Positions 26,512 through 35,317 of a stretch of 64,000 nt of DNA are shown here, in pieces. The notes under the pieces were generated by a model that saw nothing but the letters and a program-made list of their open reading frames with translations, was not told where the DNA came from and ran no database searches. The position numbers and the translations under genes were made by a program. Numbering within the stretch: the first letter of the stretch is position 1; each line of letters opens with the position of its first letter. Origin of the DNA: Viridibacillus arvi. GTDB lineage: Bacteria > Bacillota > Bacilli > Bacillales_A > Planococcaceae. Location: assembly GCF_001274945.1 (NCBI RefSeq), contig NZ_LILB01000005.1, forward strand, positions 1,669,575 through 1,733,574, read 5' to 3'.

Positions 26512-28578
26512 CTATAAACCCATTAAATTCAATATTGGTCCGCTCATTAAATCGATTAGTTTAATACCTATAAAGGGTGCGATAATACCGCCTAGCCCAT
26601 AAACTAGCAAGTTTCTTCTTAATAATTTCGAGGCACTCATTGGCTCATACTTCACTCCCCTCATTGCTATTGGGATTAAGAGAGGTATAATAACAGCGTT
26701 AAAGATTAGTGCTGAAATGATTGCACTTGTTGGTGAATTTAACTGCATAATATTTAGAGCACTCATTTCCGGAACTGCAACCATTAGCATAGCGGGTATG
26801 ATAGCGAAATATTTTGCTACGTCATTTGCAATACTGAACGTCGTTAATGCACCTCTAGTCATGAGTAATTGCTTCCCTATTTCAACAACTTCAATAATTT
26901 TTGTAGGATTAGAATCTAGATCAACCATATTTGCTGCTTCTTTCGCAGCATTCGTACCCGAGTTCATAGCTAACCCCACATTCGCTTGTGCCAAAGCGGG
27001 TGCATCGTTCGTGCCATCACCTGTCATAGCGACAATCTTCCCTTGAGATTGTTCATCCTTAATCACCTTGATTTTATCTTCAGGTTTGCTTTCAGCAATA
27101 AAGCTATCCACTCCAGATTCTTTTGCTATTGTAGCTGCAGTGAGTGGATTGTCACCTGTACACATGATGGTTTTAATCCCCATTGAACGAAGTTTTTCAA
27201 AACGCTCTTTTAAACCAGGCTTTACGATATCTTTGAGATATATAACGCCAAGAATCTTTTCATTCTTCATTACTACTAATGGTGTACCACCTAAAGATGA
27301 TACTTGATGAACTAGACTTTCTAGATCCTTCGGTACTTCATAACCAGCATTTACACTCTTATTTTTTATCGAATCATAAGCACCTTTACGTATTTTCGTT
27401 CCATCCTTCATGTCTAGACCACTCATGCGAGTATATGCTGAAAATGCAATATGTTCGCTCGTATCAATGATCTTCTTTTCATCAGTACTATCCACATCTA
27501 ATTGACTTGCAAGAGCTAAAATAGATTTCCCTTCAGGCGTATCATCTGTCAATGAACTTAACCATGCCGCACGTATTAATTCTTTCTTCCCAACACCTTG
27601 GATAGGTAAAAATTCGGAAGCAAAACGATTTCCATAAGTGATAGTACCTGTTTTATCTAAAATCAATGTATCCACGTCACCGCATGATTCCACAGCTTTT
27701 CCTGACATAGCAATCACATTAAACTGCGTTACACGATCCATGCCTGCGATTCCAATTGCCGATAACAACCCTCCAATTGTTGTTGGGATTAAACAGACGA
27801 TTAAAGCAACAAGTGTGGCGATTGGAATATGCACTTGTAGATAAGTAGTCATAGGATAAAGTGTAACAACAACAAGTAAAAAGATGATCGTTAAACTGAC
27901 TAATAACGTATTTAGGGCAATTTCATTCGGTGTTTTTTTTCGACTAGCCCCTTCAATAAGAGCAATCATTTTATCTAAGAATGATTCCCCAGGAAGTGAG
28001 GTGATTTCGATTTCCAGCCAATCACTCGTCACCGTTGTTCCACCTGTAACTGATGAAAAGTCTCCTCCTCGTTCTTTCACAACCGGCGCTGATTCGCCAG
28101 TGATTGCAGATTCATCAACTGTTGCAATTCCATCAATTACTTCCCCGTCATTTGGGATAACTTCTCCTGCCTGAACTAAGACAATATCACCTTTCTTAAG
28201 TTCATCGGCTTGTTTTTTGACCTGCGTTCCATCAGCAAGTAAAACGCAAGCCTCTGTCACTGTTTTTGTTTTCTTAAGTGACTGAACTTGCGCTTTTCCA
28301 CGCCCTTCTGCAATGGATTCAGCGAAATTCGCAAATAAGATTGTAATGAACAAGATGAAAGCTACTATCGCATTATAAAGTCGGGCCGACTCTTCTGTGA
28401 CATCACCCATCATATTCGGGAAAATGGTTAACAAAACGACAAAAACAAAACCTACTTCCACTACGAACATAACCGGATTTTTTATCATATATAAAGGATT
28501 TAATTTTTTAAATGCGCCTAAAATTGAACTCTTCATAATATCACGATTTATAAAACTCTTTTTCGTTACGGTTTCCAT
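26512..28578 (-). CDS. kdpB: K+-transporting P-type ATPase subunit KdpB
   Basis: A 688-residue catalytic subunit. It contains the TGES actuator loop ([19 protein letters not shown]), phosphorylation motif [14 protein letters not shown] with the catalytic Asp, nucleotide-binding KGAYDSIK, the hinge [16 protein letters not shown] and [18 protein letters not shown]. The length and motifs match full-length KdpB. ATG 28578 follows AGGAGAGAC. ATP hydrolysis here drives K+ entry through KdpA at very low external K+. Confidence 0.95.
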   Translation of the reverse strand: METVTKKSFINRDIMKSSILGAFKKLNPLYMIKNPVMFVVEVGFVFVVLLTIFPNMMGDVTEESARLYNAIVAFILFITILFANFAESIAEGRGKAQVQSLKKTKTVTEACVLLADGTQVKKQADELKKGDIVLVQAGEVIPNDGEVIDGIATVDESAITGESAPVVKERGGDFSSVTGGTTVTSDWLEIEITSLPGESFLDKMIALIEGASRKKTPNEIALNTLLVSLTIIFLLVVVTLYPMTTYLQVHIPIATLVALIVCLIPTTIGGLLSAIGIAGMDRVTQFNVIAMSGKAVESCGDVDTLILDKTGTITYGNRFASEFLPIQGVGKKELIRAAWLSSLTDDTPEGKSILALASQLDVDSTDEKKIIDTSEHIAFSAYTRMSGLDMKDGTKIRKGAYDSIKNKSVNAGYEVPKDLESLVHQVSSLGGTPLVVMKNEKILGVIYLKDIVKPGLKERFEKLRSMGIKTIMCTGDNPLTAATIAKESGVDSFIAESKPEDKIKVIKDEQSQGKIVAMTGDGTNDAPALAQANVGLAMNSGTNAAKEAANMVDLDSNPTKIIEVVEIGKQLLMTRGALTTFSIANDVAKYFAIIPAMLMVAVPEMSALNIMQLNSPTSAIISALIFNAVIIPLLIPIAMRGVKYEPMSASKLLRRNLLVYGLGGIIAPFIGIKLIDLMSGPILNLMGL

Positions 28579-28593
28579 TTATGTCTCTCCTCA

Positions 28594-30288
28594 TTAAGAA
28601 CGTATTTGTAAATGTTCTGTAATCGGGCCTAATGCTAAGGCTGGCAGGAAGGTCAATGCACCAATCATCAAGACAATAGCAATAAGCAAGAATGTGAACA
28701 TCGGATTGTCGGTTTTCAATGTCCCCACCGAATCACTGTGCCATAACTTTTTCGCTAGAAGCGACGCAATGGCTAGTTGAATAATGATAGATAGATAGCG
28801 TCCAAAGAACATAGCAAAGCCAGTGGTCATGTTCCAAAATGGCGAGTTATCAGCTAAACCTTCAAACCCTGAACCATTATTTGCTGAGGATGAGGCATAT
28901 TCATATAAAACCTGTGATAATCCATGTGCTCCCGGATTTGTAATTCCTGCGATACCAGCAGTCGTCGCTACAGCAAGAGCTGAGAATAACAATATAAGTG
29001 CCGGGTGGATTAAAATGCATAGTGCAATTAATTTCATTTCTTTCTCTTCGATTTTTTTGCCCAAAAATTGTGGGGTACGTCCGATCATTAAACACGCGAT
29101 GAAAATAGTTAACATGACATACATCATCATGTTCATTAATCCAACACCCTTACCCCCAAACACGACATTCAGCATCATATTAAACATTGGCACCATACCA
29201 CCAAGCGGCGTTAAAGAATCATGCATATTATTTATTGAACCTGTCGTAAAGGCCGTAGTTACCACTGTAAACAACACAGATTGGGGGATACCAAAGCGCA
29301 TTTCCTTTCCTTCCATACTACCTATATCTTGAGAGATACCTAGATTATTAATTATGGGGTTACCTGCACTTTCTGCTATGTAACAAGTAACTAAACCAAT
29401 GAGGAGAAGAATGCTCATTGCTGCAAAAATAACCAAGCCTTGTTTGCCAAATAGCGTTTTCTGACGTCGCTTTGCTACCATTAAACCGAATGTCACAACA
29501 CAAGCACCAGGCAATAACATCATAGATAGCATCTCCACAATGTTTGAAATGACTGTTGGATTTTCAAATGGCGTGCTTGAATTGGCTCCGTTAAAACCTC
29601 CACCATTTGTACCGATGTGCTTAATCGATTCAAGCGATGCAATAGGGCCTAGTGCAATATCCTGCATTTTCCCTTCTATTGTATGAACTGTTTCGTTACC
29701 CTTTAAAGTTTGTGGCGAACCTTGGGCTACTAAAATTAACGCCACTATAAATGAAAGAGGTATTAATAAGCGTGTTATCACACGTACAAAATCCACAAAG
29801 AAGTTTCCGATTGTATCCGATTTTGCTACCAATCTACGACAGAATGCCATGCATGCAACATAACCTGTCGCAGCCGATGTGAACATCATGAATGTAATGA
29901 CAAGCATCTGAGCCAAATAGCTTAACCCTGATTCTCCGCTATAGTGTTGCAAATTTGTGTTTGTCATAAATGAAATAATCGTATTGAATGACAACGTGGC
30001 TTCCATGTTATCGATATCATTTGGATTAAGAAATAAAGTCGACTGAATCCGTAATATCAAATAGCCGATGAATATCATAATTGCGTTTGATAGAATGAGC
30101 GCTATTACATATTGTTTACCGGTCATATCAACTTGCTTGATTCCACAAAATTTATAGATAATGTTATCCACCCGATTCATTACCGGATCAAGCCATGTCT
30201 TTTGCTGCATCGTCACTTGATACAAATAATGACCTGCTACAATGACAAGCGGTAAATAAATGACTAGCACTAAGGCAATCTGCCACAT
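28594..30288 (-). CDS. kdpA: K+-transporting ATPase subunit KdpA
   Basis: A 564-residue channel-like subunit that selects K+. The four selectivity-filter-like P loops are visible as NTNLQHYSGESGLSY, SIKHIGTNGGGFNGANS, FTTGSINNMHDSLTPLGGM and ASSSANNGSGFEGLADN. Start MWQIALVLVIYLPLVIVAG follows GGGGGAAAT. Length is normal for the family. It follows the tiny kdpF gene by 23 bp. Confidence 0.95.
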   Translation of the reverse strand: MWQIALVLVIYLPLVIVAGHYLYQVTMQQKTWLDPVMNRVDNIIYKFCGIKQVDMTGKQYVIALILSNAIMIFIGYLILRIQSTLFLNPNDIDNMEATLSFNTIISFMTNTNLQHYSGESGLSYLAQMLVITFMMFTSAATGYVACMAFCRRLVAKSDTIGNFFVDFVRVITRLLIPLSFIVALILVAQGSPQTLKGNETVHTIEGKMQDIALGPIASLESIKHIGTNGGGFNGANSSTPFENPTVISNIVEMLSMMLLPGACVVTFGLMVAKRRQKTLFGKQGLVIFAAMSILLLIGLVTCYIAESAGNPIINNLGISQDIGSMEGKEMRFGIPQSVLFTVVTTAFTTGSINNMHDSLTPLGGMVPMFNMMLNVVFGGKGVGLMNMMMYVMLTIFIACLMIGRTPQFLGKKIEEKEMKLIALCILIHPALILLFSALAVATTAGIAGITNPGAHGLSQVLYEYASSSANNGSGFEGLADNSPFWNMTTGFAMFFGRYLSIIIQLAIASLLAKKLWHSDSVGTLKTDNPMFTFLLIAIVLMIGALTFLPALALGPITEHLQIRS

Positions 30289-30311
30289 ATTTATTTCCCC
30301 CTATAGGTTTA

Positions 30312-30392
30312 TTAATAGTTTTCTGGATAGAGCAATGCATAACCTAAATAACCAAACAATGAAACAATAATGATACCTATTACAACCCACAT
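30312..30392 (-). CDS. kdpF: KdpF, small subunit of the K+-transporting ATPase
   Basis: A 26-residue single-helix peptide starting MWVVIGIIIVSLFGYLGYAL and ending LLYPENY. The glycine-rich helix followed by L(L)xPExx is the KdpF signature (usually ...YLLYALLxPExF). In the family KdpF packs against KdpA and stabilises the complex. ATG 30392 lies behind GGGGGTCTTATT. It sits directly upstream of kdpA as expected. Confidence 0.88.
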   Translation of the reverse strand: MWVVIGIIIVSLFGYLGYALLYPENY

Positions 30393-30404
30393 AATAAGAC
30401 CCCC

Positions 30405-30494
30405 TTAATTATCTACTTGCTTATAACACCAAGCCGTTAGCCAATAGAGACTAGCAAAACTTAGGATTAATGCAATGACCATATATAAATCCAT
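30405..30494 (-). CDS. 29-residue predicted membrane peptide at head of kdp operon
   Basis: A 29-codon frame starting MDLYMVIALILSFASLYWLT and ending AWCYKQVDN encodes one hydrophobic helix with a short polar tail. It is followed 12 bp later by kdpF, and AGGAG lies upstream of its ATG (the TTG three bases earlier is also possible). I recall similar tiny proteins before kdpF in other bacteria, with an aromatic/Cys motif near the C-terminus, but I cannot verify this here. Position and reading frame make it a likely real gene; role unknown, perhaps an accessory subunit of the pump. Confidence 0.62.
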   Translation of the reverse strand: MDLYMVIALILSFASLYWLTAWCYKQVDN

Positions 30495-30577
30495 CAAGTC
30501 AATCACTCCTTCTATTGATTTCATGGATAATCATAATGCAGTTAAAATTAATGTAGTGTTAGAAAAGGAGCTAATTG

Positions 30578-30621
30578 TATTAAAATGGTATTAAGATTCA
30601 ATCTTAATACTGTCTTAATGC
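30578..30621. promoter_or_regulatory. dyad of 11-bp direct repeats between kdpF and kdpD, likely KdpE site
   Basis: Four copies of a TATTAA-like half site are arranged symmetrically. TATTAAAATGG and TATTAAGATTC sit 11 bp apart on the plus strand, followed by the same element twice inverted (ATCTTAATACT, GTCTTAATGCT). The centre contains a perfect inverted repeat GTATTAAGAT-tca-ATCTTAATAC (30588-30610). OmpR-family regulators such as KdpE bind 11-bp spaced direct repeats, and the site lies between the divergent kdpFABC and kdpDE genes. A -10 box TATAAT (30632-30637) lies downstream toward kdpD without a good -35, which fits an activated promoter. Confidence 0.7.
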
Positions 30622-30656
30622 TAGTTGAGGCTATAATAAGAAGGAGGTGAAGATTG

Positions 30657-33368
30657 ATGGAATACATGCGACCTAATCCTGATGCTATTTTAGCTAAGGT
30701 AAAAAGACTGGAATCAAAAGAAGCATCGGGAAGCCTAAAGATATTTCTTGGGTATGCTGCTGGAGTAGGTAAAACGTATTCAATGCTCGATACTGCCCAT
30801 CAAGTCAAAAAGCTAGGTTTGGATGTAGTTGTTGGCTATGTTGAACCACACCCCCGACCAGAAACAGCTGCTTTACTCGACGGACTTGAGATGATTCCCA
30901 CTAAAAAAATTAACTATAAAGGAAAGTCATTTGAAGAATTGGATATAGATGCAGTGCTTGAACGTAAACCTGATCTTGTACTGATTGATGAACTAGCGCA
31001 TACAAATGTTCCAACAATGCGCCATTTAAAAAGATTTGGTGATGTTCAAGAATTATTAGCAAAAGGAATTCATGTTTATACAACTGTTAATATCCAACAT
31101 ATTGAGAGTCTCCATGATTTGGTTGAAGAAATTACGGGTGTGAAAGTAAATGAACGTATTCCAGATTATCTGATTGATAATGCTACACAAATTAAACTCG
31201 TAGATATTGAACCTGATGATCTAATTCAAAGATTAAAAGAAGGCAAAATTTATTACACTCAACAGGCCGAAAAAGCCATGCAACATTTTTTTCAAAAAGC
31301 GAACTTAATAGCACTCCGTGAAATAGCTTTGCGTAGGACAGCCGATACAATTGATTATCAGAAAACGCAAGAAAGCTGTTCACTATTCCATACCTCTCAA
31401 ATTGAGGAGCATATTTTAGTAGGTATCAGCAGTTCACCTACAAATGCAAAAGTAATCCGAACTGCAGCGAGACTTGCTCAAGCCTTACACGGGAAATTCA
31501 CTGCACTTTATGTACATAACAAAGATATGAAGGATGAAAACGAGGTTAATTTAGAAAGGTTACAGCAGCATATTAAACTAACGGAGCAACTTGGAGGTCA
31601 TATAGTGACTGTACAAGAAGATGACGTTGCTGCAGCGCTAGCCAATTATGCTCAAATGAGTGGTGTTACAAAACTCGTTATCGGTAGAACAACTACAAAA
31701 AAACAGTGGTGGAAACCTAATTCTAAAATCGGAGATCGGCTCAACGAATTTGTGCCTAATTTAGCCATGTATATCGTACCTGACCAAGAAAACGAATCAA
31801 TACGTTTCCCAGATGTACGATCACAACTAAAATTTAATTGGTATGACTTACTAAAAATGCTATTCGTTTTTAGCTTGGCATCCTTAATTGGTTTGTTCTT
31901 TGCAAGAATAGGCGTAAGTGAAGCCAATATCATAACAATATACATTTTAGGCGTGTTAATACTTGCCATTTGGTCGACAAGCTGGATATTTAGCATAATT
32001 AGTTCATTGATGGCTGTTCTTATTTTCAATTTTATTTTCACTGAACCAAGGTTCTCATTTGAAGCGTACAACAGAGATTATCCTATGACATTTTTCATCA
32101 TGTTCATCTCTGGGATAATCACAAGCAGTTTGACTAGGAAAGTAAAAAAACAAGCTCTAAGTGCTGTACAGAAGTCTTACCGAATGGAGGTTTTGCTTGA
32201 AACTAACCGTAAGCTACAACAAGCAAAATCGTTACAAGAAATTGTTACAGAGGGTATGTCACAAGTTGTAAAGCTTGTCGAAAAGCCAGCGATGTTTTTT
32301 GAGATAAACAATCAACAGATTATGAAAACATCATTTTTCCCAACTGATGTGATGACTAATTCAAAAAATAAAGAGTTGGAAAATCTATTTAATAATCGAA
32401 ACGAGCGTGCTGTAGTAGCATGGGTCTCCAATAATAAGCAGGTAGCTGGTGTATCTACTGATACGTTTCCTGGAGCAAGTTCTTATTATTTACCAGTTCT
32501 TTCTGGTGATGACGTCAAAGGAGTAATTGGTATTATGTTGTCGAAAGAAACACCACTCCCTGCCTTTGAACGACATATTCTGCATGCGATTATGAATGAT
32601 TTTTCGTTTGCTATTGATAAATGGTATTTACAGAAATCCAATGAGCAAGTTTCACGAGAAGCTGAACTTGAGCAAATGCGAGCAAATTTTTTACGTGCCA
32701 TCTCCCACGATTTAAGGACGCCACTTACGAGTATTTCAGGCAATGCCGATATACTATTGACCAAAAGCGGCCAAATTGACGATATGCAAAAAAAACAACT
32801 ATACCAAGATATTTATAGCAACTCAAAATGGCTTGTACAAATGGTGGAGAATCTGCTTGCCGTTTCAAAGCTAGATGATGGGCAACTTGCGATTGAGATG
32901 AGGCCAGAACTTGTTGAAGATATTATACAAGAGTCGCTAATGCATGTAGTTCGTAATGAACATACACATCAAATTCATTGTCATGTCGAGCCAGATTTGT
33001 TATTCGCTGTGATGGATGCACGACTTATCATTCAAGTGATTATCAATATTATTGATAATGCACTGACATATACTCCAGCAGGAAGTGAGATTATCTTATC
33101 TGCAAAGGAACAGGGAGACTATGTGCATATAAGTATTAGCGATAATGGCCCTGGCATTAATGATGCTCTAAAAACACGACTATTTGAACCTTTTACAATA
33201 GGTAAAAATTATCGGAGTGATAGCCGACGAGGTCTAGGGCTCGGCTTAGCACTATGCCAAACTATCCTAAGAGTACACGATAGTAAATTAACTGTTTCAG
33301 ACAATGAACCAAAAGGTACCGTTTTTAGTTTTGTACTTCAAAAAGGAGTTGTCAATGTCGATGAATAA
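30657..33368 (+). CDS. kdpD: KdpD sensor histidine kinase
   Basis: About 903 residues with the full KdpD layout. The N-terminal KdpD domain has Walker A-like GYAAGVGKTYSMLDTA and LIDELAHTNVP. A USP-like domain (about 250-365) follows, then four membrane helices (about 395-500), a GAF-like domain, HisKA with FLRAISHDLRTPLTSISGN and HATPase_c (NIIDNALTYTP, DNGPGI, RRGLGLGLALCQ). It senses K+ limitation and turgor and controls KdpE. ATG 30657 has AGGAGGTG at good spacing; TTG 30654 is the alternative. Confidence 0.93.
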   Translation: MEYMRPNPDAILAKVKRLESKEASGSLKIFLGYAAGVGKTYSMLDTAHQVKKLGLDVVVGYVEPHPRPETAALLDGLEMIPTKKINYKGKSFEELDIDAVLERKPDLVLIDELAHTNVPTMRHLKRFGDVQELLAKGIHVYTTVNIQHIESLHDLVEEITGVKVNERIPDYLIDNATQIKLVDIEPDDLIQRLKEGKIYYTQQAEKAMQHFFQKANLIALREIALRRTADTIDYQKTQESCSLFHTSQIEEHILVGISSSPTNAKVIRTAARLAQALHGKFTALYVHNKDMKDENEVNLERLQQHIKLTEQLGGHIVTVQEDDVAAALANYAQMSGVTKLVIGRTTTKKQWWKPNSKIGDRLNEFVPNLAMYIVPDQENESIRFPDVRSQLKFNWYDLLKMLFVFSLASLIGLFFARIGVSEANIITIYILGVLILAIWSTSWIFSIISSLMAVLIFNFIFTEPRFSFEAYNRDYPMTFFIMFISGIITSSLTRKVKKQALSAVQKSYRMEVLLETNRKLQQAKSLQEIVTEGMSQVVKLVEKPAMFFEINNQQIMKTSFFPTDVMTNSKNKELENLFNNRNERAVVAWVSNNKQVAGVSTDTFPGASSYYLPVLSGDDVKGVIGIMLSKETPLPAFERHILHAIMNDFSFAIDKWYLQKSNEQVSREAELEQMRANFLRAISHDLRTPLTSISGNADILLTKSGQIDDMQKKQLYQDIYSNSKWLVQMVENLLAVSKLDDGQLAIEMRPELVEDIIQESLMHVVRNEHTHQIHCHVEPDLLFAVMDARLIIQVIINIIDNALTYTPAGSEIILSAKEQGDYVHISISDNGPGINDALKTRLFEPFTIGKNYRSDSRRGLGLGLALCQTILRVHDSKLTVSDNEPKGTVFSFVLQKGVVNVDE

Positions 33369-34062
33369 CCGAATTCTTGTTATAGAAGATGATAAAGCTA
33401 TTGGAAATTTGATTAAAATGACATTGAGTACGCAAGGCTATGAATACGATATTGCTATTGACGGTAAATCAGCATTGCAAAAGGTACTTTCAATGCCACC
33501 TGATGTAATTATTCTTGATCTTGGCCTACCAGATATGGATGGCATTGAAGTGATTAATAAAATTCGTGGATGGTCCCAAACTCCAATTATTATTGTCAGC
33601 GCGCGTGGCGAGGAGCATGATAAAATTCACGCTCTCGATGCAGGGGCAGATGATTATGTGACGAAACCATTTAGCGTAGATGAACTACTTGCTCGAATTC
33701 GGGTAGCTCTTAGGAGAGTAAAAAAAGACAGTCTTCTAGATATGGAACTTCCCATATTTACTAATGGTAATTTAAAAATTGACTATTTAGCGAATACCGT
33801 ATTTATTCGTGGAGAAGAAGTACATCTTACACCGATTGAGTATAAATTATTGGTCGTATTGGCCAAACATGTTGGAAAAGTATTGACGCACAATTTTCTG
33901 TTGAAAGAAGTTTGGCAACAAGTATTACCATCTGATGTACCCAGTTTGCGGGTTTTCATGGCAACTTTACGTAAGAAAATTGAAGAGAACCCTGCAAATC
34001 CAAAGTATATTCAAACTCATGTACGGGTCGGATACCGAATGCTTCGTTATGAGGAAGAATAA
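33355..34062 (+). CDS. kdpE: KdpE response regulator
   Basis: About 235 residues. The receiver domain has EDD, VIILDLGLPDMDG with the phosphorylated Asp, IIVSARGEE and YVTKPFS. The OmpR/PhoB winged helix follows (HLTPIEYKLLVVLAKHVGKVLTHNFLLKEVWQ, LRVFMATLRKKIE, YIQTHVRVGYRML). The start at ATG 33355, preceded by AAGGAG, overlaps the end of kdpD by 14 bp, so kdpD and kdpE are translationally coupled. It should activate kdpFABC through the operator at 30578-30621. Confidence 0.93.
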   Translation: MSMNNRILVIEDDKAIGNLIKMTLSTQGYEYDIAIDGKSALQKVLSMPPDVIILDLGLPDMDGIEVINKIRGWSQTPIIIVSARGEEHDKIHALDAGADDYVTKPFSVDELLARIRVALRRVKKDSLLDMELPIFTNGNLKIDYLANTVFIRGEEVHLTPIEYKLLVVLAKHVGKVLTHNFLLKEVWQQVLPSDVPSLRVFMATLRKKIEENPANPKYIQTHVRVGYRMLRYEEE

Positions 34063-34113
34063 TGTAGAGAAAACATTTAATCTATAGGTAGAGCTTTAGC
34101 ATCTAATACATTA

Positions 34114-34159
34114 AAAAGGCCATCTAATTAAGTAATTCCACTTAATCAGATAGCCTTTT
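34114..34159. terminator. bidirectional terminator between kdpE and mrpG
   Basis: AAAAGGCCATCTAATTAAG pairs with CTTAATCAGATAGCCTTTT (two mismatches) around a short loop, between the convergent kdpDE and mrp operons. Confidence 0.82.
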
Positions 34160-34180
34160 GCTCCCTATAAAACTCAATTC

Positions 34181-34552
34181 CTAACTCCCCTTATTACGCC
34201 CTTCAGGGAACAAGACCTCCTCAAGTTCATCATCATCCGAAGACTCCGATAACTCAACACCGGAACGATACGCAGCACGAGTAATCAAATGCCCTGCTAC
34301 AGGAGCTGTTAAAAACACAAATACAATACCAAGTATTAAACGAACACTTATATAGCCTTCATGCGCCCAAAAGTATAAGAACGCACCAAGAAGCGATAGT
34401 AGTACAGCTAATGTTGAACTCTTCGTGGCGGCATGTGAACGAGTATACACATCTGGCAAGCGAAGCAAACCAAATGCGCTAATTAAACTCATCAGACTAC
34501 CACCTAAGATCAATAACACACCTGCCCACTCAATGATCGGATTTACGTTCAA
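34181..34552 (-). CDS. mrpG: Na+/H+ antiporter subunit MrpG
   Basis: A 123-residue membrane subunit with three helices. IEWAGVLLILGGSLMSLISAFGLLRLPDVYTRSHAATKSST is the conserved MnhG/MrpG core (GLLRxPDxYxRxHAATK). The C-terminus is acidic (ESSDDDELEEVLFPEG). The start appears to be TTG 34552, with AGAGGGG about 9 nt upstream, which overlaps mrpF by 23 bp. It is the last gene of the seven-gene antiporter operon. Confidence 0.92.
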   Translation of the reverse strand: MNVNPIIEWAGVLLILGGSLMSLISAFGLLRLPDVYTRSHAATKSSTLAVLLSLLGAFLYFWAHEGYISVRLILGIVFVFLTAPVAGHLITRAAYRSGVELSESSDDDELEEVLFPEGRNKGS

Positions 34553-34814
34553 CTATAGTGCCCCTCTCTAGATATTTTGAAAATGCAATCGTCCCAATGA
34601 ACGACAAAATCCCCAAAATCAAAATAACCTCTAGAAACGCCTTCGTCTTCAATACAATTGAAATAATCGCTATCATCGAAAGCAAATTAACACCAATCAT
34701 ATCAAGACCTACTACGCGATCTGGCATTGAAGGACCACGTAAAACTCTGAAAAACGCAACCATAATCGTCAATGCAAATAATGTTAGTGAAATGAGTAAT
34801 ATTGTCTCCTTCAT
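34530..34814 (-). CDS. mrpF: Na+/H+ antiporter subunit MrpF
   Basis: A 94-residue, three-helix subunit with the MrpF core LRGPSMPDRVVGLDMIGVNLLSMIAII. The Asp in the second helix is conserved in the family and functionally important for the Mrp complex. Its ATG overlaps the mrpE stop by 1 bp and its end overlaps mrpG. Confidence 0.92.
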   Translation of the reverse strand: MKETILLISLTLFALTIMVAFFRVLRGPSMPDRVVGLDMIGVNLLSMIAIISIVLKTKAFLEVILILGILSFIGTIAFSKYLERGTIVERKSDH

Positions 34815-35296
34815 TAGCGTGTCACCTCCATAATTGCTTTCTCAAAGTTACCAATTGAGCGTAATACATCTGCCTTTGACTTCTCCAAATCCATCGCATG
34901 AATGTAGAAAAGGTCCCCTTCTGGCGATATTTCCATCACAACCGAACCAGGTGTCAGCGTTAATAAAATTGAAAGAGTTGTAATTTCCAGATCACCATTT
35001 AAGGCTGTTTTATATGTGAAAATCCCAGGCTTTATCTTCAACTTCGGACTACAAATCTGTTTCAAAACAAGCTCGCTAGATAATAACAGTTCCCATATAA
35101 AAAGAAACAGTAATTTAATGAGTGCAAATAGCCTTTTTAAGTAAAATTGAGTTCCAAAAAAGCGATGCATCAAATACAATATTCCGATTCCAACAACAAA
35201 TCCCGTCATAAATGTAGAGAAATACGGGGCATCTTCATCTTTCAATAACATCCATAGCACCGCGATAAATATATTCAATAAAAACTGTGCGGGCAT
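34814..35296 (-). CDS. mrpE: Na+/H+ antiporter subunit MrpE
   Basis: About 160 residues with N-terminal helices (QFLLNIFIAVLWMLL, FMTGFVVGIGILYLM) and the conserved C-terminal region TLLSLTPGSVVMEISPEGDLFYIHAMD (present as LSILLTLTPGSVVMEISPEGDLFYIHAMD). ATG 35296 is preferred over GTG 35299 because AGAGGTG then sits 9 nt away. MrpE is required for antiport in the assembled complex. Confidence 0.92.
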   Translation of the reverse strand: MPAQFLLNIFIAVLWMLLKDEDAPYFSTFMTGFVVGIGILYLMHRFFGTQFYLKRLFALIKLLFLFIWELLLSSELVLKQICSPKLKIKPGIFTYKTALNGDLEITTLSILLTLTPGSVVMEISPEGDLFYIHAMDLEKSKADVLRSIGNFEKAIMEVTR

Positions 35297-35317
35297 CACG
35301 TCTCACCTCTTTCCTTC

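Noticed and set aside
27884..29332. Long plus-strand frames opposite kdpB and kdpA (96 and 169 codons)
   Set aside because: Both are antisense shadows; the minus strand encodes intact KdpB and KdpA.
31652..32764. Minus-strand frames of 139 and 92 codons opposite kdpD
   Set aside because: Antisense to a full-length KdpD with all domains in order.
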